DNA of 64,000 nucleotides from Lucinisca nassula (GCA_963580285.1 OY757010.1:220243234-220307233); one strand, 5' to 3'; positions 32,393 through 44,320 are shown, counted from the stretch's first letter. Numbers and translations are program-made. Notes: generated by a model from the letters alone, not told the origin.

Positions 32393-35075
32393 GTGACAAG
32401 GTGAGCTTTTGTGATCAGATTCTGTCCGTCGTGCATGCGATCGTGCGTGCGTCCGTGCGTGCGTCCGTAAACAATTTCAAATAAGTATATCTCTAATACC
32501 TCGTGGCCAATCTTGATCAAATTTCATAAGAAGCATCATCAGGTGAGGGGAAAGGCTACATAAGGTTTTTGGGCTGATCAGATTGGAATTCTGGTTGCCG
32601 TGGCAACATATAGCTCCCATAGACTTACAATGGGATTTTCCTTTAAAATCTTCTTTTCTGAAACCACAGGGTCCAGAGCTTAGATATTTTGCTTGCAACA
32701 ATGTCAAGTGGTCGGCTACATAAATCCTGTCAATCAAGCGCCTGGGGTCCAAATTGACCACACCCCGGGGCCCCTTAGCTCCCATAGACTTATAATGAAA
32801 AAAAAAAAACTTCAAACATCTTCTCTGAAACCACACGGCCCAGAGATTAGATATTTAGCATGTCGCAACGACAAGTGGTCACCTAAATAAATCATGTCCC
32901 TGGAGTCCAAATGGGCCACGCCTCGGGCCGCTTAGCTCCCATAGACTCATAATGGAAAAATGCTTCAACAATCTTCTACTCTGAAACCACAGGGCCCAGA
33001 CCTTAGATATTGAGCATGTAGCAACGGCAAGTGGTCACCTACTTTAATCCTGCCAATCATGCCCCTGGGGTCCAAATGGGCCACGCCCCGGGACCCCTTA
33101 GCTCCCATAGACTCATTATGAAAAAAAGCTTCAAAAATATTCTTCTCTGAAACGACAGAGCCCAGAGCTTAGATATTTAGCATGTAGCAAAGGCAAGTGG
33201 TCACCTTCATAAATTCTGCCAATCATGCCCCCGGGGACCAAATGGGCCACGCCCCGAGGCCCCTAAGCTCCCATAGACTCATTCAAAAATCCTCTTCTCT
33301 GAAACCACAGGGCCCAGCGCTTAGATATTCAGCATGTAGCAATGGCAAGTGGTCACCTACATAAATCCTACCAAACATGCCCCTGGGGTCCAAATAGGCC
33401 ACGCCGCGTGCCCCTTGGCTCCCATAGACTCAAAATGGAAAAGAAAACTTTAAAAATCTTCTTCTCTGAAAGAATGAAGCACAGTGCTTAGATATTTTGA
33501 ATGTAACAACATAAAAAAGTAACCTACAGAAATCCTGCTAACCATACCCCTGGGGCCAAAATTGGGCGAACCCCGGGGCTCATCAGCTCCCATGGACTTA
33601 TAAGGGGACAAACTTCAAAAATCTGACTCTCTGAAACCACAGGGCCCAGAGCTTAGATATTTAGCATGTAGCAACGGCAAGTGGTCACCTACAAAAATCG
33701 TGTCAATCATGCCCCTTGGGTCCAAATTGACCGCGCCCCGGGGCTCCTTAGCCTCCATAGATTCAAAATGGAATAAAGCTTAAACATCTTCTTCTCTGAT
33801 ACTAAGAAGCACAGAGCTTAGATATTTAGTCATCTACATAAATCATGCTAACCCTACCCCTGGGGTTAAAATTGGTCACCCCCGAGCTTATCAGCTCCCA
33901 TTGACTTACAATGGAAAAAACTTAAAAAACTTCTTCATGAAACCATAAGGCCAAGGGCATAGATAGTTAGTATGTAGCAACGTCAAGTGGCCACCTACAT
34001 AAATCCTGCCAATTATGCCCCCTTGGATCTATTTTGGTCACACCCCAGGGCTTTTTAGCTTACAACTGGAAAGACTTCAAAAATCTTCTTCTCTGAAAGC
34101 ACACAGACCAGAGCTTAAATATATAGCATGTAGCAACGTCAAGTGGTCACCTACATAAATCCTGCCAACCATGCTCCTGGGATTAAAATTGGCCACGCCC
34201 ATGGGTCCATTAGCTCCCATAGACGTGTAATGGAAATAAATCTGCTCCTCTGAAACCATAAGTCCCAGAGCTTAGATATTTAGTATGTAGCAACATGAAA
34301 TGGTCATCTTAAGAAATCCTGCCAACCATGCCCCTTGGGCAAAAATTGGTCACTCCCATAGGCCCATTAGCTACCATTGACTTAAAATGGAAAAAAAAAC
34401 TTAAAATGGAAAAAAACTTAAAATGGAAAAAACACTTCAAACATCTTATTCTCTGAAACCATAAGGCCCAGAGCTCAGGTATTTAGCATGTAGCAATGTC
34501 GAATGGTTGCCTACATGAATACTGCAAATCATGCCCCTTGGGTCCAAATAACCCAAATCTTGTGGCCCCTTAATTCCAATAAACTTATAATGAAAAAAAG
34601 CTTCAAACATCTTCTTTGAAACCATGAAGTACAGACCTTAGATATTTAGTATAAAGCAACATAAAATGGTCGCCTACATAAATCCTGCCAACCATACCCT
34701 TTGGGTCAAAATTGGCCTTGCCCTTGGGCTCATTAGGTCCTATAGACGTATACTGAAAAAAAAACTTCAAAAATCTTCTTCTCCAAAACCATAAGGCCCA
34801 GAATTTGTTTGATTTGAGGTTTTTCTTCCGTGTCAACACTGTATAGGTCTTTTTGGAGACGTTGCTTCCAGTTTTGTGGGACTTTTACCTGACATTGAGA
34901 TGAAATGATATCTCAAGCCCTGTTGCCCAATGAAACCAATAGGGTTTATAAGCATCGACAGACCGACTCGCACTGCTTTGCCTTAGCTTAGATATTTAGT
35001 GTAGCAATGTCAAGTGGTCTCCTACACTAATAGTTTTCTGGTACACAGGTGAGTGATATAGGGCCATTGGTCCCT
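32393..35075 (+). mobile_element. Family T element, copy 2, with ~165-bp tandem core
   Basis: Starts ggtgagcttttgtgatcaga..gcgtgcgtccg and ends acaggtgagtgatatagggc..attggtccctc. The core holds about 13 tandem units of about 165 bp. Spacings between successive cttagatatt blocks from 32681 to 33819 are 152-167 bp. Units contain ttagctcccatagacttata, cttcttctctgaaaccacag, gcatgtagcaacggcaagtg, acctacataaatcctgccaa and gggtccaaatgggccacgcc. A truncated family R repeat is inserted at 34805-34985. Confidence 0.8.
34805..34985 (-). repeat. Family R repeat inserted in family T array
   Basis: tttgtttgatttgaggtttt, gagacgttgcttccag, ggacttttacctgacattga, aatgaaaccaatagggttta, ending ccgactcgcactgctttgcc. 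Its 5' third is missing. Confidence 0.8.
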
Positions 35076-35084
35076 CTTTTTAAA

Positions 35085-35500
35085 TGTTTGTTTTCACGGA
35101 GATGTTGCACTGATATGTTAGGAGGCCTTCATGCGGACTGAACAAATTATTTGTTTTAAACGCGACGGAAATAAGGGCGAGGATTGTGGCCACGTAAAAT
35201 CTATTTAAGCCCCAAATGTGGAATTCGTTTCACTGACCGTTCCAAGGCGGTTCTTCTGCCGCGGTTTATTTTTGTTATGGTTTGTCTTTGAGAGTGTGTA
35301 TCGCTTATACTATTTATTTGTTTTCGAGAGCCGAGTGGCCATTTTGTCGTAAAGTAACTGTCCTTTTGGCTTTCTGCTATTGATGTTTCTATTAGGGTCT
35401 AGTTGTTTGATGTTTGTGTTTCTTTCCATTAGGTGTCTCTGGTGGGAGCTGTGGGTTAATTGTATCGATTACTGATCATTGCATTCACTTCCAATTATGC
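35085..35500 (+). mobile_element. Penelope-like terminal unit with part of 3' UTR
   Basis: gagatgttgcactgatatgt, ggaggccttcatgcggactg, aaataagggcgaggattgtg, cagtggccattttgtcgt-type block, tctttccattaggtgtctct, ending gatcattgcattcacttc. No coding sequence retained. Confidence 0.8.
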
Positions 35501-35971
35501 TGCATTTACTCATGCTACTGCAAGTGAACTTGCATTCAACTATCCTTTTGGTTGAATTTGTACTTCGAGACACCTATTGTCATTGTGACACCTCAAAGTG
35601 CGGGCGAACTTCCCCGTTTGACATTGGAACGGATTTAGATCTCTAGAGCTTGATTTTGATGACAGCAAGGTATCTACACTTGAATCTGTCCTTGACAATA
35701 TGTGACAATATATGAAATAGCCATCGTGTGATTGCGGTCAGCAGGCCAGAGAACACTATGCGAATATGCAAATTTATCATATGACGTCGCGTCTGAGAGT
35801 GTAATAACGCCATGTATTATTTTCGATAATCCACTAGTGGATTAAATATGCAAATTAGCTAGATACGTTCCGTAGCGTTACATGTACGACGTCGCGTTTA
35901 CTAATGGCGGAATATTGACATTTATGTAATCAATCGTGAATAAAATGAGTTTTAAATGTCATATGATAAAT
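35501..35971. other. NAT16-like intron 2, nothing recognised
   Basis: Unique sequence; no repeat family or ORF supported. Confidence 0.4.
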
Positions 35972-36118
35972 AGAATCTTGCATTCGTGCTCATGTATTAT
36001 TTAATTTATTAAAGTCGTTGAGGAAAAGGGAAAAATGCTCGGCAGAGCCTCGCATTTTATCCCTTTTCCTCAACTCGTTTAATAAATTCAATAATACATG
36101 AACACTCATGTAAGATCC
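35972..36118. repeat. Long foldback repeat
   Basis: Arms of nearly 70 bp: aatcttgcattcgtgctcat..ttgaggaaaagggaaaaatgc pairs with gcattttatcccttttcctcaa..aacactcatgtaagat. The loop is only a few bases around 36045. Confidence 0.85.
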
Positions 36119-36405
36119 TCTATGAGCATAACGATAACACAGCCGTAAAACATAGTGCATTTTTTCACATCTCCAAAATGGCTACTTTTTTGATGAAAAT
36201 CTATGAAATTTTTCTTATTCATACTGCAAACTTTGGTTGTGGGTGCTTGTTAGAACCGCCTTATTGAGACTGATCTAATGGGTGCTCACAACCTATGTCT
36301 TGGAGCAGAAATAAGGACAATTATGTATACCCACTTAAAGCCCGTTTTCTCTATATAAAGTGGCTTAAGTGGCTGGTCATTTCAAGGACTTGTTCACACG
36401 TGATG
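36119..36405. repeat. Hairpin-centred MITE (family P), full length
   Basis: Outer ends cataacgataacacagccgt and ggacttgttcacacgtgat. Centre with one decayed arm (gcttgttagaaccgcc, then gactgatctaatgggt). The aaagcccgtttt/aagtggctt side hairpin is weakened. Confidence 0.8.
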
Positions 36406-36648
36406 ATCTATTCATGTACTCACAGAAGAAAGCTGCCACGTGGTCATTTACGAAAGAAGTTTCTTCCATGAGCTAAGGTCCTGTCTTATACATGCAAAAG
36501 TGGGAGAAAACTGTCTTCAAGACTGATTTAAATTAGAAATTAAGCCTTTCTGTACCAAATGGAATCTTCCTCCTAATATATAGCAGGTGTTCATTTCAAA
36601 ATTTAGGGGTGGCATCAAAATTTATTTGGAAAATGACTGAACTTTTAG

Positions 36649-36713
36649 CAAACAGTGGAGACCCTGATCAGACGCCGCCTCCTGCGGCGTCTAATCTGGG
36701 CCTGCACTGTTTG
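36649..36713. repeat. Hairpin repeat (family H), best copy
   Basis: Arms of 30 bp (caaacagtggagaccctgat.. and ..gggcctgcactgtttg) around cgccgcctcctgcggcg. Relatives at 22290-22420 and 11385-11460. Confidence 0.85.
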
Positions 36714-36719
36714 TCAGGG

Positions 36720-37345
36720 TACCCGCTTTGAGGCTTCGGTACTAAATGGGTTAATGCACGTCGTTAAGCGTTTTTCTTTAAATTGAGAAGTCAAAACCGA
36801 ACGGCGCAAATGTTTAAAAGAAAACGTTAGCGTGGTATGTGTTGATGCAATAACTTTCCAACACAAGGCCCGATTTGCCGACTCCCCTTTTTGTTAATTT
36901 TATAATCCCATTGCTTCCTAAAATAAACAACAACCATTCTGGTCATATAACTAAAATATTTCAATATTTTATATTGATGTTTCAGACAAGTAGATTGTTT
37001 TAAAATTGTTATACATTTTAAGTTCAAAAATGCCCTATTGGTCCTATATGGAGTATCAGTGTGATATATGGCTAGCAATGCTATACGTTTCACACAAGAA
37101 GATGGTTTAAAGTTTTACCCTATATAGGTAAGTGAAGTGAAGTTAAGTGAAGTGATAAGTGAAGTGAAGGGAAGTAAGGAGGCGAGGACATTTTCGACCG
37201 AAGGGCTGTAATTTGAGCAGCAGTGGGGTATTTTATGCTTAATGTTTCATGTATAAAAAAAGAAGTGTTTTATTGTGTTTTTTTTTCTGTAAAGCGAGCG
37301 ACAACCAGGAACTAACCATTTTGATCCCAGGGCTGTATTTTATAG
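36720..37345. other. NAT16-like intron 2, short GAAGT repeats
   Basis: Contains a 45-bp run of gtgaagtgaa-type units at 37131-37175. Nothing else recognised. Confidence 0.5.
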
Positions 37346-37591
37346 ATGTCCACTGGATGGAGCAACATTCTAATGGAAGGTGGTTATCTGTTGCTTAATA
37401 TATCACACTTCCTTCAACCTTTGGCCCTTTTCCATCCCCGATCAATGATGTTGCGACTGCTTTTCCTTTACTATCATGAGAATGGATTTCGGTGTATACT
37501 TCTTTACTATATTGAACATACCATCTTTCTTAACAGAGTTGGTAATCTTGTAACAACCAATGTGTTTTCTTTTTGTATTTTTATTTTTCAG

Positions 37592-38149
37592 AACATTCTG
37601 TCCTATTTTGTGGTGGTCAAGGAAATACAACCGATTACAGGTTATACTAAGGACATAGCTGTTGTTACAGAATCACTGATGTATTCTTACATTGATTCCA
37701 AGGAAACATGTGATTATCTTTTCCCTGGTAACCGTTTGTTGGTAGACGGCGTTCCTTTCAAGCTCATGCATACTAATATTCCACTCATGTTTGAACAAAA
37801 GAATAATATAGGTATCTTTTCTGATGTTTCTAAGCAGCCAGAGGGATATAAAGGAATTCTGTCTATTGGAACTCTACAACGTGTGAAAGAACCATCATAT
37901 GTGTATAACATAGAATTATATGGGACGGATAATGCCAGTCTAATAACTCATATCAATACGCATATGGCAGTCATGAAAACACGAGCAAGCGAAGTGACTT
38001 GTGTTTTTGTATTTGCTCCGGTGACTATTGAAGCTGAGACAGTAGATAAAATATTTCACCATTATAATATTGCAAGGAAGGTCTGGCTTGATCCAATAAC
38101 TCACACACCGTGTTTGACGAAACGATTAGTGTTTGAGAAAACGATTTAA
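37592..38149 (+). CDS. NAT16-like N-acetyltransferase, terminal exon
   Basis: Terminal exon after a strong polypyrimidine/CAG (ttttatttttcag, ending 37591); 185 codons and TAA. It starts NILSYFVVVKEIQPI. The second half carries the NAT16-type C-terminal domain: LFPGNRLLVDGVPFKLMHTN, IGIFSDVSKQPEGYKGILSI, YNIELYGTDNASLITHINTH and LTKRLVFEKTI. Human NAT16 has the corresponding (L/V)xPGGxI..D..PY and FGSD blocks, which supports the family name. The same exon exists at 53194-53757 and 58711-59280 with the same start phase, so the family has duplicated locally. Confidence 0.8.
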   Translation, partial: NILSYFVVVKEIQPITGYTKDIAVVTESLMYSYIDSKETCDYLFPGNRLLVDGVPFKLMHTNIPLMFEQKNNIGIFSDVSKQPEGYKGILSIGTLQRVKEPSYVYNIELYGTDNASLITHINTHMAVMKTRASEVTCVFVFAPVTIEAETVDKIFHHYNIARKVWLDPITHTPCLTKRLVFEKTI

Positions 38150-38261
38150 TGGTATTTGTAACAGGCTAGGCTGTCACTCGAGAAGGAAGATGCAGTCTTG
38201 AATTCGTATTCACCACGACATTTGCCTTATTTGCTGGCTCCCAGCTTGCACATTGTCAATA

Positions 38262-38322
38262 TTGGAAAAACAGGTAATCAGACTTTCAAGGTCAGGGGGG
38301 TCTGGTTACCTGTTTTTCCAAC
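38262..38322. repeat. Short inverted repeat
   Basis: Arms ggaaaaacaggtaatcagac and gtctggttacctgtttttcc surround a purine-rich loop, 3' of the NAT16-like stop. No T-run follows, so it is not a terminator. Confidence 0.7.
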
Positions 38323-38463
38323 ACTGATAAACTTCAGACTAGGCACCAGCAGATAATGCAAATAAGGTGAATATTGATGCGGCATGATTAGCGCTGATTT
38401 TCAACAAACAATGCGTTTGCCATCTTTATTTTAATTTGTCTCTTTTGGTTCTGCCTAATGCAG

Positions 38464-38537
38464 CCCTCGGTATCTCAGTCGGAAGTGCGCCTGACTGAAT
38501 ATCAGGCGCATGCAGGTTCGACTCCTGTCGTCTCGGC
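38464..38537 (+). tRNA. tRNA-like relic (anticodon loop reading GAA)
   Basis: Box A-like tatctcagtcgg, a perfect 9-bp stem (tgcgcctga/tcaggcgca) around the 7-nt loop ctgaata, which would place GAA (Phe) at 34-36, and a T arm gcagg-ttcgact-cctgt. The acceptor ends do not pair, so it is probably a tRNA pseudogene or SINE head rather than a working tRNA gene. Confidence 0.4.
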
Positions 38538-38539
38538 AA

Positions 38540-39383
38540 AGAAGCGGCAGGTTGGCAACATTATTTCGAGGAGACTGATAATCTTTTCTATGGTCATTTC
38601 GCTGATTAAACAAGGACAGCTGTCAGTTTCAGAGAAAAGAATGCAAACTGTACTGGTAAGCCGCTTATCTATGAAAACAGAAATGAAGACATTGATCCGT
38701 TATCGATAAAATTATCTAACACACCAAAGTTAAAAGAGGACGCATTTAGCGCAAGGGCACCATATTTAAGCTTGTCGTAGGAGGTGTGGTGAAGGATAGA
38801 CCACACCTTGATTTGTCAAGCTTTACGAATTTTTCAAAAAGTGTATTTTCATTGTCAATTGAACCATCCCAGTGTCACACAATCATTGGCAGTCCAATAT
38901 TATTAATAAGCGAGATATTTAAAGAATTAAGAAATGTCAACTGTCAGTGGTAATATATGTTTTGCTATCAATTTAACCATGATGATTAATGATCATAAAG
39001 GGTTTTGCTAGTACATTATTTCTTAGTCTATAAATCGTCTCTAATTACCGCCTGTATTTAGTGATTATTTGAAAAAAAATATCATTCGCTTGCCAAATAA
39101 TTCAGGCCCTTTAATCTCTCTAGGCCGATGTTCCGCCTAAAATGGAGGACCATTTGACTAACAGGGCTGTAATTGAATGACATGACTAAAGAAATTTCAT
39201 TGGTTGAATTGAATATTTTACATATTTTTTTTTTCAAACAGATTTACTAAAATCCATCAAGACTGCTAATAAAGAAAGAATCACCTTTGCCTATTGGTTC
39301 TCTGTAGAGGTTTGATCGGTCCCTTCTTTCATTTGGGAGAAAAAGCAGTTACATTACGATAACACATCCGTGCGATATGGTGC
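38540..39383. other. Intergenic, nothing recognised
   Basis: Unique AT-rich sequence. At 39355-39390 a family P terminus (ttacgataacacatccgtgc) abuts the simple-sequence tract that follows. Confidence 0.4.
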
Positions 39384-39390
39384 ATTTAAA

Positions 39391-40931
39391 CATGCCTGCA
39401 TGCACACACAATAATGCATAAATGCACAAACTCCATATGCATGCATACTCACATACCCGTATGCAGACATGCATGCACAATAATACATAAATTCACACAT
39501 TCCATATGCATGCATGCATGCATGCATACTCGCGTACACTTATTCAAACATGCATGCACACATACATGCATGCGTGCACACACATACATGCATGCAGACG
39601 CACACTCATACATGCATATACATGCATGCATGCACACACATATACAAGCATGTACACATGCATGAGTGTGTGCATGCATGTGTGTATATGTTCATGTGTG
39701 TGCATGCATGCATATGAGCATGCATTCATGTGTACATGCAAGTGTGTGTGTGCATGCATGTGTACATGCATGTACACAGGCTTGCACACAAACACTTGCA
39801 TTCACACATGAATGCTTGCTCACATGCATGCACACACATGCACATACACACTGTGCATATGCATGCACACACACACTTGCATACAGATGAATGCATGCTC
39901 ACATGCATGCATGCACACACATGCACATATACACTCATGCATGCACACACTCATGCAGTCACTAATGCATGTACTAAGACATGCAAGCATGCAAACAAGC
40001 ACATTCAAACATGCATGTACACATACATGTACATATGCATGTATATATGCATGCAATCATGCATGCATGCACACTTACACACATGCATATACATGCATGC
40101 AAATGCACTCATGCACGCATGTACACACACTTATGCATAAATACACACACCCATGCGTGAATGCATGGGTACACATGCATGCGTGCAAGCACACATGCAT
40201 GTACACAAACACGCATGTATGCATGCACATAAACCATCATGCAGACATGCATGCACACATGCATGCACTCACACATGCATGCATACATGCACACGCACAT
40301 TCATATATGCATGTACTCATGCATGTACACATGTGCTTCACACATGCATTCATGTACACACATACATGAATGCACATGCTTGTACATGCACTGATGCATG
40401 CATGCACATACACTTATACATAAAAGCACACACTCACACATGCATACATGCATTCAAACACACATGCATGCAAACATACACTCATGCATGCACACACGCA
40501 TGCATGCACACTCCCATGCAGACATGCAAGCACACATACAAGCATGCACACTCACATGCATGCAATCAAACATGCACATTCATACAGACAATTACACATG
40601 CTTGCATGCAACTCCTTCCATGCATGTACACTCACATATATGCATATGTATGCACTCATACATACATGCACACACACAAAAATGCATTATTGCACACACA
40701 TGCATGCATGCATACACTCATGCATGCATGCACACACAAGCATGTATGCATGCACACACACACACTCATGCAGGCATGCATACACACGTACATGCATGTA
40801 TGCACTCACACATGCATGCAAGCATACATGCACACATGCATGCATGCACACACCCACTAACGCATGCATGTACACAGACATGCACTAAATATGCATGCAT
40901 CAGACATGCCATGCAAGCACACACACACATG
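39391..40931. repeat. 1.5-kb TGCATGCA/ACAC simple-sequence tract
   Basis: Cryptically simple DNA built from atgcatgc palindromes and cacaca runs, with occasional cat/tac changes and one segment (about 39660-39780) in opposite strand polarity. It is alternating purine-pyrimidine over most of its length and nearly free of stop codons on both strands, which creates long spurious Met/His/Cys/Thr reading frames. A family P end sits at its left edge. Confidence 0.95.
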
Positions 40932-41510
40932 TATTTGGTTATGACCCTTGGAAAATCGGGCATTTAGGGGCAAGCATATGGTTGGGAGCATTGTGTTTTA
41001 CAAACACCGTATCTAGATTTTTTATTATAAGATACATACCATTAAAAGAAATGAGCATAAATGAATTTGAAAAAAACACCTTCAATGTCTTACCGCTAAT
41101 TTAATATGAAGATTATGAAAGTACACCAAGAAATAGTGGAGAAATATCAGTTAAAGATGACCACTGTCGTAAGCTGTAGTCTATCTTTAATTAAACTGAC
41201 CTGCTATATTGGTCTAAATGGTGTGCCCCGGGCCGTGAAAGTCCAAACAGACAAACGATGGTTTATACATTATTTTCATGAAGCACAATGTATATTTATT
41301 TGTGTCTACTTGCAATCCTATTTCCAAAATACAAATGAAGATAACCAGAAATGTCCAGTCAGATAAAATAGGCTACCAATGGTATCAAAAGAGCTAGCGA
41401 AAAAAAACAAACGTTTCTTAAAAAGAACACATACAAATCATCCTACCCTAGTTTACAGATGGGGTGATGGCAATGAAATAAAAGGCAATTGAAACCTATG
41501 ACGATGGATT
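40932..41510. other. Intergenic, nothing recognised
   Basis: Unique sequence, no supported gene. The 86-codon frame at 41106-41366 has no recognisable domain. Confidence 0.4.
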
Positions 41511-41514
41511 AATA

Positions 41515-41700
41515 TGACTCTATTGTCTGTCTCTGGTCGGGCCCACCGGTGTCAAACTGTTTTTTATTTGGTCCAGCATTTCGGTTATTTCATGCTGTCG
41601 AGTGCTCGTCATTGTTTAATCCCTGTTTTCGTTTAGTTTGTGTGTTCTCTGAGATGTTGCACTGGTGAGTTGGAGGTCCTTCGTGCCATGGTGAACATTC
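41515..41700 (+). mobile_element. Penelope-like 3' UTR fragment
   Basis: tctgtctctggtcgggccca, ctgtcgagtgctcg and gagatgttgcactggtgagt, as in the UTRs at 46200-46380 and 52500-52690. Confidence 0.7.
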
Positions 41701-41759
41701 GGAGCAAAATTGATGATGGTTGGACCAGAATTGTGGACTCCAGAAGTTTTTTTTTTTTA

Positions 41760-43322
41760 TTTGTCCTTTTGGCTTAATTTTTTGACCAACATGACCCATA
41801 TTCAAACTCGATCAAGATATTGTCAAGAAGAACAGTCTGAGCAAGTGTGATGAAGATGCGACAAAAATCTGGCCTCAAGAATGTTCACAAGGTTTTTCTA
41901 TGATTGTACCTACTGACCTACACTTTCACTCGACATGACCCATATTCGAATGTGACTGAGATATTGTCAAGATAATCTTAATTACCAATATAGTAAGAAA
42001 AGGGCACTCAGGAAAGGCCACGATCAAAGAACGAAGCCATTTCAAGTCACCTAAAGAAAGTAGGTGAAATGGAGGCACACACAAAAACAGACAAAACATG
42101 AACCAATGGCACGAAGCCAAATAACAAAAAAGGCACTGCAAAATACAGGCCGCCTTGGACGGCCCGTAGTTAAACTTGAATAAAACTTAAAATTAAACCA
42201 TCGCCCTCAGTTCCAGTGCAGTATCAAACATAACAACAATAACAAATTGATCCGCATGGCGGCTTTCTATTTCAATAGTGAGTCAAAAGAAAATATATAG
42301 TAAAATGGTTATGTATTGATTAATACTATCATGTATCAGGGTTCACAATCCGACGTCAGAGCAGAAGAAAACCACCAGTTAGATCACAGAAGGTCGAACG
42401 TATGAAATATCAGGCTCTACAAATGATTTAGGTTGGGAACGTAATAGGCCCGTAGTCCAGTCCATCGTCATGCAACCAGAGCGCGAAGCAAAGTTGTCCA
42501 CTGTTTACTAGTGATGATGATTGGACCAAACCTGTGGCTTCTATGGTTCGCAAGGTTTTTCTAAGGTTTTACCTGCTGATCTAGGCTACCTGTTGACCCG
42601 CCATGACCCATATTCGAATTCGATCGAGATATTGCCAAAATGATCATTCTGAGCAAGTTTGATGATGATTAGACCAAAACTCGGGCCTCTAGACTGCTCT
42701 CAAGGTTTTTCTATTAAGTGACATGAGCAACCTTTTGCCCCGGCATGACACATACTCCAACTTAAACAACATATTGTCAAGATGATCATTCGGAGCAAGT
42801 TTGATGAAGATTGGACCAACACTCTGGCCTCTAGAGTGTTTTTTTTTTTGGTTTGGGTTTTACAGCCCTTTCAAGATTATTTCACTTATATCGAGCCGAT
42901 CGTTAATCAGAGGTGTGCGAAAACCGGAGTACCCGGAGAAAAACCACCTGACCATCCGTTGCAGAACTTGGCGTCTCACACGTGGCCCGAGCGAGGCTCG
43001 AACCTACGGCGGTGAGAGACCTAATGACTAAGAGTCAGCGCTCTTATCCACTGGGCCACGGAGGCCCGTTCTCTAGAGTGTTAACAAGGTTTTTATATGA
43101 TTTGACCTACTGACCTACTTTTTGACCAGATATGACCCATCGAACTGGACTGTAGTGGTGTCATGATTATCATTCGGAGCAAGGTTGATGATGATTGGAC
43201 CAAACATGTGACATCTAGAGTGTTCACTGACGGACGAAGCACGACGGACGACGCAAGACGATTGTCGATGTCGGACATATGTAGGTCACAAAAGCTTATC
43301 ATCACCTTCGGTCAGGTAAGCT
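41760..43322 (-). mobile_element. Family T element, copy 5, interrupted
   Basis: Reverse copy. The right end (aggtcacaaaagcttatcatc, ttcggtcaggtaagct) corresponds to the start of copy 1, and the core has the same ~145-bp unit inverted (tgacccatattcgaa, gatattgtcaagatgatcat, ggtttttctatgattttacc-type). Units are visible at about 41770-41970 and 42500-43240. The part between (about 41980-42500) is other sequence including a decayed PLE UTR, and a SINE is inserted at 42841-43070. Confidence 0.7.
42841..43070 (-). repeat. tRNA-derived SINE (family S1) with 12-bp target duplication
   Basis: Reverse copy of the 30080 SINE with a T-run (A-tail) at the left. The host sequence ctctagagtgtt is duplicated exactly at 42829-42840 and 43071-43082, which defines the insertion to the base. 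Confidence 0.92.
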
Positions 43323-43334
43323 AATAAACCACAA

Positions 43335-43600
43335 CTGAAGCACCGTGTTTGAACGGCCAGTAGAAGTATTTTACTTGTGGTGAGGGGGCAGGGGCTTAAA
43401 TAGATTTTACATGGCCAAAATCCACAACCCTCGCCCTTCGTTCCGTCGTGGTGTAGACAAATAAATTGTTAAGTCCACACTTACTCATCAGTGTAGCATC
43501 TCCAAAATCACAAAAATCAAATGAATTCAAAGAAACAACGATGCGTGCTCGGCAGCATGAGATAACTGAGGGGCTGAAGCAAAGGAAGACGCAGAGTTGT
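43335..43600 (-). mobile_element. Penelope-like terminal unit and UTR fragment
   Basis: ggggcttaaatagattttac, ctcgcccttcgttccgtcg, cacttactcatcagtgtagc, caacgatgcgtgctcggc; reversed orientation. It ends where a plus-strand RT core fragment begins. Confidence 0.75.
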
Positions 43601-43698
43601 TTTGTTATGAGAGAGACTTCATGATGTCCCTTTCTGCTGAAAACCAGTCTGAAATCATTGAAGCTTTTAGCTCCACTTCTAGATATTTGGATGATTTA
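43601..43698 (+). pseudogene. Penelope-like RT core fragment
   Basis: Reads ERDFMMSLSAENQSEIIEAF then SSTSRYLDDLL, including the catalytic YLDD. It is closely related to the fragment at 25370-25532. A piggyBac-type MITE is inserted at the TTAA just after the DD codons. Confidence 0.85.
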
Positions 43699-44320
43699 TT
43701 AACCCTCTAATGCCCGGTGTATCATATATGATACATGTTTTTCTAAAAGCTATTACTTGACATTATGTATGCATTTTGACTTACTTTCCTTTGTTTTTAT
43801 TAATTTAGTTTAGTAATATTTATAAAAGGTTCATATTCTAAGCCTATCTTTACGTCATGTGACATTAATTTTCTTTCCAATATGGCGGCTTCCCTGTGTC
43901 AGTAGGTTCCTGTTATAGAGGTCATAACATCCGGGTGGAATCTGTATGAGCTTGTGTGTATAATATGCAAATTACATCTAGTAATAAAAATAAAAGCTTG
44001 AAAAGTATAAATAGATGTGTTCAAACACTGCAAATAATTTGGCTAGTGTACTCTGTGCTTGTAAAATTCCACGTATCATATATGATACGTCGGGCATTAA
44101 ATGTACTGTATCACATATGTATCATATATGATACATGAGAATTAAATTTTACAAGGTAACTGTGTTTTGTTTATACTACATCTATCAACATCTTTTATTT
44201 TAACTTTTATTATTGATATGAAATTAAGACAACTCATACATTATATTTCATTACTTGCAGTTAAACATGCACATGCTGCCGTTTGTTTTGTGTATCATAT
44301 ATGATACATTGGCCATTCAT
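43699..44320. mobile_element. piggyBac-type MITE with repeated 16-bp palindrome
   Basis: TTAA target (43699-43702) followed by the terminal sequence ccctctaatgcccgg, characteristic of piggyBac ends, with related gggcatta blocks at 44091 and a decayed right end ggccatt near 44310. The palindrome gtatcatatatgatac occurs four times (43719-43734, 44073-44088, 44119-44134, 44292-44307); the second extends to 20 bp. No transposase. The right TTAA is not preserved. Confidence 0.75.

Noticed and set aside
37346..37591. Upstream extension of the NAT16-like terminal exon as a single 267-codon frame
   Set aside because: The sequence before 37592 is hydrophobic and intron-like, ends in a strong polypyrimidine/CAG acceptor, and the paralogous exons start at the equivalent acceptor.
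38262..38322. Rho-independent terminator after the NAT16-like gene
   Set aside because: It is a eukaryotic locus, and the hairpin lacks a T-run and has a long loop.
39414..40967. Several reading frames of up to 235 codons on both strands rich in Met, His, Cys and Thr
   Set aside because: They are shadows of the TGCATGCA/ACAC simple-sequence tract, overlap each other in many frames, and have no domain.
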